The notes under the pieces: generated by a model
Told to the model about the DNA's origin: nothing
What the model saw: only the letters and a program-made list of their open reading frames with translations
Databases searched by the model: none
Program-made: the position numbers and the translations under genes
Shown here: piece after piece, positions 19,131-35,119 of the stretch
Layout of the letters: the number at the start of each line of letters is the position of its first letter
Position numbering within the stretch: the first letter of the stretch is position 1
DNA from: Xestospongia bergquistia
Lineage: Eukaryota; Porifera; Demospongiae; Haplosclerida; Petrosiidae
Reading direction: 5' to 3'
Assembly: GCA_963965975.1 (NCBI GenBank)
Contig: OZ014421.1
Coordinates: forward strand, 5,879,001-5,943,000
Length of the DNA: 64,000 bases

Positions 19131-20961
19131 ATGACTACTACAAAAGACGCTAAAGGTCTCAAGTTTGCAGCATTTTCTGAGGCTCAAGATCTTCCTGATA
19201 TTATCTTGAGTTTTACGGATTTATGTCATGAGATTCACTTAGATCCAGACCAGTGTGAAGACTTTTATACTTCGCTCAAACAGAAGATACAGGACTGGCG
19301 ATCCAAGACATTGTGGCAACTATTAGATTCTCGTGCAGCGTTGTCAGAGTATCAAGGTCAAACTGTTTGTAAGGGCAAACGAGTGTTAATTGTAGGAGCA
19401 GGCCCAGTTGGATTACGCTCAGCAATTGAGGCTGCATTACTTGGTGCAAAGGTTGATATTGTTGAAAAGAGGGACAGTTTCTCTCGTAACAATGTCGTTC
19501 ATCTTTGGCCATTTGCAATAAACGACCTAAGAGGATTAGGAGTAAAACTATTCTATCCTAAATTCTGTTCTGGAACTATTGATCATATCAGTAAGTTGTA
19601 CTATTTATTCTCAACCTAATTTACTATCATACACAAATTACATATCCTTAATTTTCTAGGCATCAAGAAACTACAAGGAGTGTTATTGAAAGTATGCCTC
19701 ATTCTTGGAGTGAAAATACATTTCCCAGTCACATTCCAAGATATCATTGAGCCTAAGGATCAATCTGATCATTGGCATGTCAAAGTTGAACCCAATTCCA
19801 CTCCAGTATCTTCTCATAGTTATGATGCTATTATCAGTGCTGATGGTAAACAGTACAGTCTACCAGGATTCTGTAGTAAAGAGTTCAGAGCTAAACTGGC
19901 CATTGCCATTACAGTTAATTTTGTAAATCATAGAACAACTCAAGAAGCAAGAGTGGAAGAGATTGGTGGAGTGTCATTCATGCACAACCAGTCATTCTTC
20001 AAAGATTTAGCTCAAAAACATGGCATTGACTTAGAGAACATTGTCTACTTCAAAGATGAAACACACTACTTTGTAATGACAGCTAAGAAAACCAGTCTTC
20101 TTGCTAAAGGAGTTATTAAAAATGTGAGATTGTGATTAAATATTTGTTTTAATTTGTTAAGACTTAAATAATTCTTTGATTACTATAGACCTCACATTAG
20201 ATGTACTATTTTAAATTTCTCTATAGGACTATAAAGATTCTGACTCACTCTTAGCAAGAAAGAACATTGACCAAAAAGCTCTAGAGTACTATGCTAAAGA
20301 AGCTGCTACTTTCTCTACAAAAGGAGGTCTAGGTGATTTGGAGTTTGCTCTTAATCACAGAGAAGAACACGATGTAGCCATTTTTGATTTTACATCAATG
20401 TTTATTGCAGAACATGCTTCACGTATTGTTGAAAGGAAAGGAAAGAGATTGTTGTTATGTGTAGCAGGAGATAGTTTGATAGAAGTAAGTTAGCAAATTG
20501 TATATAATAACAAATTTTACATTTCTTTCATGTAACAACTACAGCCTTTCTGGCCTACTGGCACAGGAATAGGTAGAGGATTTCTTGGAGCTTTTGATGC
20601 AGCTTGGATGTTAAAACAGTTTTCTGAGGGAATTCCTCCACTGGAGCTAATAAAAGAGAGAGAATCTATCTTTCAATTGTTATCTTCTATGGGTCCTGCA
20701 TCACTACAGAAGAAGATTTCAGCTTATACTATTGATCCATCTACTCGCTACCTCAAAGTTCCTCGTACGGTATCATCATCTTCTGTTTCTCACTTATATG
20801 ATCATCATGATGACAATCTCAGTTCATCAGAATCACATGTATTACATGTTGAGTCTGATGAAATATTAAATGAAATGACACGCCCCCAACAGGCCACTCT
20901 GGAGTTCTCAATGGAAATGGAAGATGCTGAAAATAGACGAGAAACATTAGAGACAATGTAA
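19131..20961 (+). CDS. MICAL-type FAD monooxygenase A, enzyme domain only
   Basis: Exons 19131-19590, 19660-20123, 20227-20484 and 20545-20961 sum to 533 codons including the stop. The protein is the MICAL flavoprotein monooxygenase fold: dinucleotide-binding VLIVGAGPVGLRS, then VEKRDSFSRNN and HLWPF, the DG motif ISADGKQ, ENIVYFKDETHYFVMTAKK, and the second FAD motif VAGDSLIEPFWPTGTG. In bilaterians this domain oxidises actin methionines. CH, LIM and C-terminal Rab-binding domains are absent; the frame stops about 70 residues after the enzyme domain. It is a tandem copy of gene B, with matching exon borders. LWPF and the substrate-side residues vary slightly from B (HLWPFAIND against HLWPFLIDD). 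Confidence 0.9.
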
Positions 20962-21142
20962 TGATTCATTTATAATTATAATTGATTATTTAAATTGTAC
21001 TGTAAATATCACTTAATTTTTTGTAATATTAATTTTAGTAATGTATTATTAATTGATTACAACTGCAGCCACACCTTCATTTTAACTCCGCCTGCAATCA
21101 GTCACGTAGTAACATCATTCTCGATTAATTTTATCTTCAGTA

Positions 21143-24100
21143 ATGTCAGAAGACGTAAGCGATACTTCACTAACCAAGTTTACAGCGTTTTCTGAAGCAC
21201 GAGATCTTCCTAATATTATCTCGAGTTTTACAGATTTATGTCATGAGATTCACTTAGATCCAGACCAAAGAGAAGATTTCTATGCTTCACTCAAACAGAA
21301 GCTACAACAATGGAGATGCAAAGAACTGTGGCAACTATTAGATTCTCGTGCAGCGTTGTCAGAGTATCAAGGTCAAACTGTTTGTAAGGGCAAACGAGTT
21401 TTAATTATAGGAGCAGGCCCAGTTGGATTACGATCAGCAATCGAGGGTGCATTACTTGGTGCAAAGGTTGATATTGTTGAAAAGAGGAGCAGTTTCTCAC
21501 GTAATAATGTCCTCCATCTTTGGCCATTTCTAATAGATGATCTCAGAGCATTAGGAGCCAAGAAATTTTATGGTCGATTCTGTGCTGGAGCTATAGACCA
21601 CATCAGTGAGTTATTGTCCCACCTTGTTATTACCTATGCAATGTCAATGTTTTTATATCTGGTTACTTGTTCTGTTTTCTATAGGTATCAAAATATTGCA
21701 AGAAGTATTATTAAAAGTGTGCCTCATTCTCGGTGTGAAAGTACACTTTCCGGTCACATTCCAAGATCTAGTTGAGCCTCGGAATCAATCCGATCATTGG
21801 CATATCAAAGTCCAGCCTGGTTCCTCTCCAGTATCTTCTCATAGTTATGATGCTATTATCAGTGCTGATGGTAAACAGTACAGTCTACCAGGATTTCCTA
21901 GTAAAGAGTTCAGAGCTAAACTGGCCATTGCCATTACAGCTAATTTTGTAAATCATAGAACAAACCAAGAAACATCAGTTGAAGAGATCAGTGGAGTAGC
22001 ATTCATATATAACCAGTCATTCTTCAAAGAGTTGGCTCAAAAGCATGGTATTGACTTGGAGAATATAGTCTATTACAAAGATGAGACACACTACTTTGTA
22101 ATGACAGCTAAAAAGAGTAGTTTACTGGCTAAAGGAGTTATCAAAAATGTAAGTATATCAACAACAGAGACTTCTATTCGTTTAATCAATGTAGTGACAA
22201 TGTTCCCTCTTTGTACTACATACAAATACTATGTGTGTGTTAATGGTTTGTATTATTACATTATAATTGTTATGCACCATTTTGTATGACAGATTAAACA
22301 GCATGGTAACAGTACTGCTACTATGGCAACTGTTAATACAATAGACAGTAGCAAACAATGGAGTATCCAATAATAGACTCATCAAATTTGACCAAATACT
22401 CAACATTCTTTGATTCAATTTTAACATTATACTCCAATTATAGTAATTGAATATTGTTAAGTAAGTAATTGTACTTTTTTAGGACTCTAATAATGCTGAC
22501 TCACTCTTAGCAAGAAAAAATATTGACCAAAAAGCTCTAGAGAACTATGCTAAAGAGGCTGCTACTTTCTCTACAAAAGGAGGTCTAGGTGATTTGGAGT
22601 TTGCTCTTAATCACAGAGAAGAACATGATGTAGCCATTTTTGATTTTACTTCACTTTTTGCTTCAGAACATGCTTCACGTATTGTTGAAAGGAAAGGAAA
22701 GAGATTATTGTTATGTGTAGCAGGAGATACTTTGTTGGAAGTAAGTTATGACTATAAGATTCAATAGGGGACAAGTATTTAACTTTTTTTGAGACTAAAG
22801 GTTTGGCAGTTTATGAAGTTCTTATTAGTAAATAAATTTAATAATTTTGCTTATGGTAGCCAATTGGTAACAATTAACACTCATAGTATATATATGTCCG
22901 CTATTTGTTATGAGCTGGTTAGTTTAGTTGGTATAACACAGAGTATACGCAAAGCATAATGTTGCTGGTTCAATCTCCTCATTTGTTGAGTTCCTTTTGT
23001 CTTCATCTTTTCTTCTCTAGCCATTCTGGCCTACTGGCTCGGGGCTAGCAAGAGGTTTTCTTGGAGCCTTTGATGCAGCATGGATGTTGAAACGTTTCTC
23101 TGAAGGAGCTCCACCATTGGACCTTATAGAGGAGAGAGAAGCTATCTTCCGATTGTTACCCTCTACTACTCCAGAGAGATTACAAAAAAAGACTGCAGCT
23201 TATACAATTGACCCCCACACTCGTTATCCCAATCTTAACACATTGGTCCCTACCACTGACGTCAATCACTTGTACGATAGTGACACTGTTCCGAAGATAC
23301 CAGCGATAGAAACTAAGAAAGATACAGACATAATTATAAAAGAAGCAGCTGGTAAGAAAGATACAGACATAATTATTATAAAAGAAGCAGCTGGTAATAA
23401 GTGGACAATTTCTCTCTATGTATCTATTATTAGTAAGCATGGTTTAAGAAAAGAGATGGATAAATTAAGCATTAATAATAACTACTAATTATGATCTAAA
23501 CCCTAACATTTGAATTATAAATAATTTGACAGCTGTTGGTTTCCTATTACTATATGTCAATACTAAATATGTACAGCTGGTAGTATATATGTGATGATAA
23601 AATAGTAGATAGGAGTGACTTCCAGTGTGAAAGTGTATTATAGTGGAAGCATTGTCTGGTTTAAGCTCATAGTACAAGTAAATAAAAGAGATATTACATG
23701 TAGAGCTAATATGATACACAATTGATCGTTGACCAAATAAGGAGATAATGACTGTTAATGTAAGCAAACATAATCTTTTAATAATATTCATAGTCATTAT
23801 GTAATCTCCTGTTATGATATTCATAGCTACTTGTGTACTGTGGTTGTTTGAATAATTTTTGAGTTCAGTAAGTTCAGTGACAGTGCAGAATCTACTTTTT
23901 CCTTGGAATTGACCATAATAGTATATAAATAGACTTTGAACTACTGTAAATGATATCACATTATCAATTAATAAGGTTATATTATTCATGACACTGTCTT
24001 AATTATATTTATAACTAACTATTTAATATTCATAGTTGACATGTAAATAATAACAATTATTTTTAATATCTATTGTCGTTCCTACAATATTGTTTTATGC

Positions 24101-26336
24101 TCCATATAAAGTACATCTAACAATAGATCTATGATGACTACCAATTGTGTCTAGATACTACAAATATAACAACAGATTCTTTTAGATAAATCTACTTAAT
24201 TTCATTTGTTATAGCTTCAAAAATGAAGCGGGTCTATTCTATGGAGTCACGTGACAAATATAAGGTGACACGCCCTCTCCGTCCTACACTGGAATCCATC
24301 AGAGTCTCACAATCACCTGAACCAATTAACAAAGGAGATACTGCAAACCGACAAGAAGAAATTGTTATTGAGGAACCAACACCTAAGCCAAAAACCGAAG
24401 CCTCGAGTGAATTTTCTCTGTTCAAATTTGCCAGATTACTATTTGGAAGGAAGAGCAAAGGAAGAGATAAAGAAATTGGAGAAGTAGAAGTCAAATCGAA
24501 AAAATCTCAAACTCCTGAGAGAAAGACGTCAAGTGGAAGTAAAGGTAAAGAGAAGCAAAAGGAGAGAGCTAAAGAGAAAAATCGAGACAAGAGTCCTAAA
24601 AAAGTAAAACAGGAAAAAAATAAAAATAAAGTAGAAAAGAAGAAGCTAGTTAGTGATCCCAAATCCACAAAGGAAAAACATCCACCTGTTGGAACAGCCA
24701 ACAATGACCACAAAAATGTCAGTGCAGTTCAACAGCTGACACAGCTGTATGAGACCAATGAGACACAGCCCAGTGGGATGAAGAAAGATATGGAACAGAC
24801 TGGAAATGTTATTGCTAAAGGTTCAGTTGCTAGTGCCATTAAAAGATTGGAACAGCATAAGAAAGGGGAAATTGAATCCACAGATTATGAATTAATAAGT
24901 GAAGAAGAGTGTGATGTTGGCATTGATCTTGAAAGAGAAGACTCAATTCAACATGAAATGAAAGAAGCTGAAATTGTTAACATTCAATCTCAAGAGACTG
25001 AACCAAATATTGATGCAAGTCATTTGGGATCTTTGACGTTTGAGACTGAGATGAAAAAACTCTCTGAAAGTTCACAACATAATGTTCAAGAGAATGTACA
25101 GGTGAACCCTGACTTGAAATTATTGGAGAACACAGAACTAAATGAGAATAAGGACTTGGAGCATAAGAATGAAGATATTGAACATGAGAATGAGAACTTG
25201 GAGGTTGAGAATGAAAGTACTGAACATGAGAATGAAGATACAGAACATGAGAATAAGGACTTGGGGCATGAGAATGAAGATATAGAACATGAGAATAAGA
25301 ACTTGGGGCATGAGAATGAACATACAGAACTTGAGGATGAGGGCTTGGTGATGGAGAATGAAGATATGGAAGTTGAGATTGAGGACTCAGAGAAAGCTGA
25401 AGAATTAGAGAGTGATCTAGAAGATGTTGAGATAGAAGAGAGGATTGAAGTGAAAACTAAGACATTACTTTATGATGTCCATCTTCCAAAGGAACAAACA
25501 CACATTACTTCAACTCAATTGTCATTACTTAACATTAACCAATCCACTGATGTCAGGGTAAGACATATGAATTTTTAACCCTTATTCCTTTGATGATTTT
25601 TTAGAGTGTTACACCCACTGGTTTACGTCAAGTAACTTCTCCTGAAAGACATTTTACGTAAGTATATTAACATCATTTGTCTTTAATAAATCATTCAATG
25701 AGTGATAATTTACTTAAATATAGTTATATATATTATTATTATTATATAATTGATTTTATTGACTAAATGGAATTATAGACTATTAATTTTGTTTCTTTTA
25801 CATAATACAGTTCAAAAGATGATAGCACTGTTTGTTTAAAATTTAGAAGTGCTAGTTATCGAGTGAGTTGAATGGATGTAAATATGGACTTGTTAACATA
25901 AATCATTGTTATAATGATCTTTGACAAACTTACATACTCTCCTTCTTCTATAGGGTCTTGTCACTCCTAAATGGTTACAAAACTTTACTACTAGTCTAAC
26001 AAATTGTTTGGAGACATTGAGAACAGAAACAATTAATCTTTATAGTTTGAAAACTACACTGGAAGTACTCAATTTTATTTTCAGGTAAATACTATTCAAT
26101 ATTATATTATTATTTTCTATATATCAGTAATTATTTTAAAATACTAATAGCTTGATTTCTGTAGTATATGTTGAAATGATCATGTTCTATTTTAGTAATA
26201 TTATGTGTGATCCTGATGAAGATACATATCGTCGTGTGAGAATCACTAGCGATCACTTTCATTATCATGTGTGGCAGTATAGCGGAGCTCAAGAGTTCAT
26301 GTGGATTTGTGGATGGATGGAAGTAAGAAATTGTGA

Positions 26337-26386
<50 letters not shown>

Positions 26387-28819
26387 ATTCTATTTGTTAT
26401 AATTAATAAATGTGTCGTATACAAAGTTAATTTCATAGCAGCTGTATTAATATCTTTTGTTTAGATCTCTGACTATTTAGTGTTACCAGTTGATCAGTCC
26501 CTAGATGTACCCAAAAAGGTATTAGACAGACAAATTGAGTAAGTCAATGGCATCAAAATGTGTGTATATCCAGGAGGTTTATAAGTGTTTGGGAACATTT
26601 GTTAAACCCTGGGCAAGATTGATATGATATTTATAAACCTGAAATTAAGCAATTACATTGGTTAGTTTATTTTGGTAATTCAATTGATCTAACCTATAGA
26701 ATTAGTGTGGTTCATATTTGAAATATTCTTTCATAATTCACTGTACTAGAAAACTGTTGTATCAATATTACATCTACTAGAACTAAAACTAAAATTAATA
26801 AAATACTAATTATCCTTTAAATACATCGTATCATTTGAAAGCCAATACCAAAACTATAACTGTAATTAACTTTAATATCCACAAGAGTTTGCTACAAATG
26901 ATAGAATTTATCTTCCTTTCTTAGAACTATTGAATTAATGATGCAATCTGAACACATTGATAATATCTTGTCTGGAAAAATTTCCCATCTTAAACAATCC
27001 AGTTCATCATCAGAACATTGTTACACAGGTAACAGTTACAAAATCACAAGACTTGTCCATCAAACCTAATAATTCATTCCTCCCATCTGTACTTCCATTC
27101 ATCCATCCATTTAATGATATCCCATATTCAATACATTTTAGATTCTGTTGTAATGAAAGCATTAAATAAAACTCGGAGAGATCATTCTGTTATGATGGCA
27201 GCTGCTTTAAAGGAGGAAATATCAAAGAGAGGGAAAGAAGAAGTAGAAAATGGACTAGATGAAACAGACCAGAGTAGAATTACAAAAGAAGTAACATAAT
27301 GGTTTCCTTAAACTATGCTACCTTCTCTTTCAATACTACAGGAGGAGACATTGATGATGTTATCCGCTTCTCAAGCTAGAGCATGGTGGGAGAGAAAGTT
27401 ACAACGTCATCCTAGTACATGTAAGTTAATACATGTAAACACTGTTTAAAATAGTCATTGCCATCACTTCTTATGATTTTACTATTGTTCATAATTACAC
27501 ATGTACATGTGTGTATTGATCTGGTATGTACATGTACATGTACATATACATGTACATGTATATATACATGTAGATGTGTATATACATGTACATGTATGTT
27601 GGTCTGGTATGTACATGTATGTACCAGATCATGTGCACATGTATGTTGGTCTGGTATGTACATGTACATATATATGTTTGAATGTCTGTAAATGTATTTG
27701 TGTTGGCACACATGTCTTCATATGTATGTTTATTGACATGTACATTCTTTTAAGTAAAAGTTGACAATATGGTAATACTTTTCTTTGTCGTAGATTCTCT
27801 TTATTTTCAACATGATGAAATAGAAGAGTTAAAACATATTGCTGATTATAACGGTGACTGGGAGGAGGAGTCCGTCAGGGGTGTGGTTGCAGAAAGGGTT
27901 AAAGTACTTGAAAAAAGTGCCAATTCTGATGAGGAGAAGTATCCTAATAATAGTTTGTTTGAGGAAGTGGGTGAAGCTAGGGAAGATGATAACAATGAAG
28001 GACATGTTGTGGAGGTGTGGCAACAAGCTATCACTTCTTCCTCTAGCAATGCTGGTGGCAGCACTGGAGAGAAAGTTTGGTCAACTGATGAACAGGCCAT
28101 TGTCCAGATTGCTAGTCAGAATGTCCGCCAAATATGGGATGAACGAACCAAAGGTATAAGAAGATGTATGTGAGTATTATATTATTCTATTTAAAGGTAA
28201 TAAAACTAATATTGAAGAAGAAAAGGATAGCAATGAGGTCAGTGTATCTGTGTGTGTGTATGTTATATTAATTTTTCTGACCTAATGGGAACCTTACTCT
28301 GTGTGTCCTTCATCATGATAAAATCTCAAATATAATTTTATAATAATTATGGTACTGATAGCTTTTCTGATCATTTATTTATAAATCATAGTGATAGGTA
28401 TTGTAGCATCTTTTTTACTTATATTATGACATTTCTCTCTATTGTTATAGGAAGACATTAACTCTACCAATATTGATGACATTGATGATCCTACACATTT
28501 AAAATGGCATTTAGCAACAAGTAAGTTTTATGTATGATACATTGTCTGTATATTATAGTTATATAATCAAGGTAATATTTAACCCTTTACCTCAAAAGAA
28601 ATTATTCTGAAATTTATCTTGCATACAATTCTGAATTACTATAAGCCCCACCCACTAACCCCTCCTTCTTAAAATATACTATCTTGTGGTTACACTAAAA
28701 AATCCTCCATATTTAATTAAATATAATTTACAGGAGCATCTGAACAATTCCTCCAAAAGAAACAGTTGTCTTTACAGTCTTCTAGTAGTGAACAGAAATC
28801 AGATCAAGATCATTTATAA
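21143..28819 (+). CDS. MICAL-type FAD monooxygenase B with C-terminal PUB domain (predicted fusion)
   Basis: The first four exons match gene A: 21143-21605, 21685-22148, 22483-22740, 23021-23351. Thirteen more follow in phase: 24215-25557, 25605-25657, 25811-25862, 25954-26084, 26196-26322, 26465-26538, 26925-27028, 27142-27290, 27342-27420, 27794-28153, 28197-28237, 28451-28520, 28734-28819. The total is 4185 nt, or 1394 residues. The long fifth exon is basic, then acidic with a heptad repeat. Exons 8-10 encode a PUB domain (NIMCDPDEDTYRRVRI, VWQYSGAQEF, YLVLPVD), a family known to bind the p97/VCP C terminus. No CH or LIM domain is seen. The join at 23351/24215 (phase 1) is the uncertain step. 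Read-through instead stops at 23488, and an ATG at 24223 could start a separate PUB gene. Enzyme part: very sure; PUB part: very sure; that both are one gene: about 0.6. Confidence 0.75.
22912..22984 (+). repeat. tRNA-derived element (SINE head or tRNA pseudogene)
   Basis: Lies in the third intron of MICAL-like B. It has a good Pol III A box (TTAGTTTAGTTGG) and, 45 bp later, a B box (GGTTCAATC). The D stem GTT/AAC pairs, but the anticodon and T stems do not, so it is not a working tRNA. Confidence 0.5.
23394..24214 (+). other. Putative intron of MICAL-like B
   Basis: 821 bp between the alternative donors (23351 or 23393) and the acceptor at 24214. AT-rich. The minus-strand open frame at 23489-23989 has no recognisable domain. 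Confidence 0.5.
25140..25385 (+). repeat. Coding 21-bp minisatellite (acidic heptads)
   Basis: Within the fifth exon of MICAL-like B. About eleven 7-residue units of the type NEDIEHE, NENLEVE, NKDLGHE, preserved in frame. The antisense open frame is a shadow. Confidence 0.9.
26338..26384. repeat. (GT)n microsatellite
   Basis: About 23 GT units just after a splice donor in MICAL-like B. Confidence 0.95.
27421..27793 (+). repeat. Intron filled with ACATGTAC palindromes
   Basis: Between 27485 and 27680 the words TACATGTACATGTAC, TATACATGTAGATGTG and TGTTGGTCTGGTATGTAC recur in both orientations. Open frames on both strands here come from the repeat and are not genes. Confidence 0.75.
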
Positions 28820-29047
28820 TGTAATTTGTATTACCGTCATTGTATCGTATATTTAGTCCAGCTGGTATATAAATATTGTATATTTTAATTCTTTTAAGTG
28901 ACACATTCAATAGAACAATTATAAATATTATGATTGATGTTAGAATGATATCACACAAGAGGATGTATATACCAATGTTGTTTAAATTACACTGTCCAAA
29001 ATAATTGTTATACTAGTAATTTAACTAGTATTGTTATATTAACAACA
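28820..29047. other. Convergent spacer MICAL-like B / DHPS
   Basis: Short 3'-to-3' spacer of 228 bp that must hold both poly(A) regions. AT-rich, nothing else seen. Confidence 0.5.
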
Positions 29048-32564
<3,517 letters not shown>

Positions 32565-32769
32565 TTAAAATTACCTGCGGTCGTAATAGTTTTACTTTAA
32601 TTAGAAATCCGTCTTACTTCCCGTCATATTTCCTTCAACTTGAAATCGTCTTGTATCGCTAAGTTCTCGCTACTGTCTAGATTGTGTTTAAATATTGTTT
32701 CTCTTAAGTGTCACCTCAAGTGATTCTACAAGTGTCGCTGTATCTCTCCGACAAACAAATATTGCGACA
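32565..32769. promoter_or_regulatory. Shared upstream region of DHPS and RTK1
   Basis: 205 bp between the DHPS ATG (minus) and the RTK1 ATG (plus). Less AT-rich than its flanks, as expected for a bidirectional promoter. No specific site is recognised. Confidence 0.45.
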
Positions 32770-35061
32770 ATGATGAATGGAGTGAGTAATTCAATATAAT
32801 ACATCTGTGAAATGAGAATGGCTAATTGTTGATATTTTAAACTTAATTATAAATATAGAATAGTCATAAATGTAGTATTTAAAGACGTCTGTTACTACTA
32901 GTAGATATAGATCTAGAGACTTGTTATAGCACAATATTATATCTCGTTTGTTAAGAGGTACAAGTATAAACAATTAAGCTACTACAATATAATAATAAAC
33001 CACTTATTTCAATTATAACAAGTTATTGGTAAAAAGAGTGAGTGGGCTTATAGTCTAGGACATGTCTGCTTAGAGTGAGCAATAAACCACAAGAGTACAG
33101 CCCTCATTTTAATTGGCATAGCTAACTAACAATGCAAAAGTGCATTAACAAATTTGTAGTTACTCCTTTGTGAAATAGTTGTTATTCAAAATACCAAATG
33201 ACAGACTGAGAGTTTAGAACTAATCATGAATTATTCATAGTAATATTTAGACTAAATTCATTAGCACATCATTTTTGGTCAATTAACACAATCTACTTTA
33301 TATAGTATTATATAGTATTCTTTAGATGTTATAAGTAAATTAATGATCATGGAGTCTGTCTGCCTTGGTCTATAAAATTGAGATATGTCAATTAATGTTT
33401 TGTCACCTGGAATATTTTAATCAACAATCTAAATATTTTATATTTCACTTTCAAAAACAACTATTTGTTGTATCATTAGTCTTCAACCCACACTTTATAT
33501 TATAATCTACACAATGTGGTAGATCAATGTGTCTCTTTTCTTACCATTTCATTTAATTTTGTTATGTTACACCCACTTGCTGATATTCCCTTAACACTAG
33601 TATTAAACTAACTGTATGATTGAGTAGGCGTCTTCTGTAAACCCACTTGTCTGGTCAGACCTTTATATATGATAACAATTGTTATACTGTACATTCTAAT
33701 TACATGTAAAATGTTTGCCGTACATGTGAAATAATGTCGTGGATCACTATCATTATATACTACACATATACCTGTAGAATACTGGAATATACTATACATA
33801 TACCTGTAGAATACTGGAATATACTATTATACCTGAGAATACTGGAATATACTGTAGAATGTATCACACAGTGTACATGTACTGTGTAGTACATGTATAT
33901 ATCATGTACCACATGATATGTACATGTGTTAATTTTGTTTATATTCTGAAATTCTAACAAAGAAGAAATAATTTGTTAGTAATTAGTCAGTTGTTAACTT
34001 TGCTGCATGTATGTGTGTGGGTGAGACATTTTGTGTCTGTCTGTTACTGGGCATACACTTTGAATTGCTCTCACTTGACAACAACAGTCTCCATAGCTAC
34101 AAAGTTTGCCAGAAATTGGCAAAATATTTTTCTAAAGATATGGTTTTCTCAGAGTTCTTATTGTTTGCTCTAGTATCCATGCATATTTAACGAAAGGTAA
34201 ATATCATATGATCACACGCTTGCATCTGTGTTGGTGTGAAAAGATTCTATACACGTGTCTTCATGAAGATTACTAGTATGAGGTAATTCTAAAATCAGAA
34301 GTTGTTGTCATTAAATCAGACGTCATCAAATCGAAAAGTCAAATAGACAAATACAACGCATTATGTGTTCACAAGTGACCACACCCACTTGTTCTTGGTG
34401 TATCGATAGTTAAGTTGTGAATAACACCTTATTAATGAGATTATGTACTTTAGTGTTTTTTATTTTAATGATGTTAATTTTACTTTGAGCTAGCCAAAAT
34501 AAACTGTTAGAGATAACGTACTTCCCATTTCATTTAACAATAACAGTATAATAATCATATTTATATTATTATATTAACAAAACAATAATACAATACCAAT
34601 ATTTTCCCGGCTACTTCAATTAATAAATGATAGTTTATTTTACTCAAACATAATAGTAAACATTTTATTGAATATATAGACCAGATAATGTCTTTCTTCT
34701 TCATTGTCTACCAATAAAGATACCTGATCTACTAGTAGTTGTAATACATGCTCTAGATTTGGTTTAGTTTGTACATTAAAATTTTCAAATTTTAAATTTA
34801 CACAATTTAAAACTTGATTTTCACAAAAGCAGCATTTTTGTCATATTTAAAATGTCCAAATTAAATGTTCATGCACGTTAATTTTCACAAATTTCGAGCT
34901 TTACAAAAATAGATGTCATCAAAAATAACCTGATTTATAATATTCTATCTCTTCTCCAGTTAATGAAATGTCTACTAGAACTACTACTAGAATATTATTA
35001 TATATATTTATTGACAATGTTTAATGTCAATATGTAATATAGTGACAGTATTATACCAGTA

Positions 35062-35119
<58 letters not shown>

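Noticed and set aside
23394-23488. Stop at 23488 as the true end of MICAL-like B
   Set aside because: Two in-phase donors precede it and a phase-matched acceptor follows at 24214; kept only as an alternative.
24234-24713. Minus-strand frames antisense to MICAL-like B
   Set aside because: Shadows of the Lys/Glu-rich coding exon.
27412-27764. Several overlapping frames rich in Cys, Tyr, His and Met
   Set aside because: All arise from ACATGTAC repeats read in different frames.
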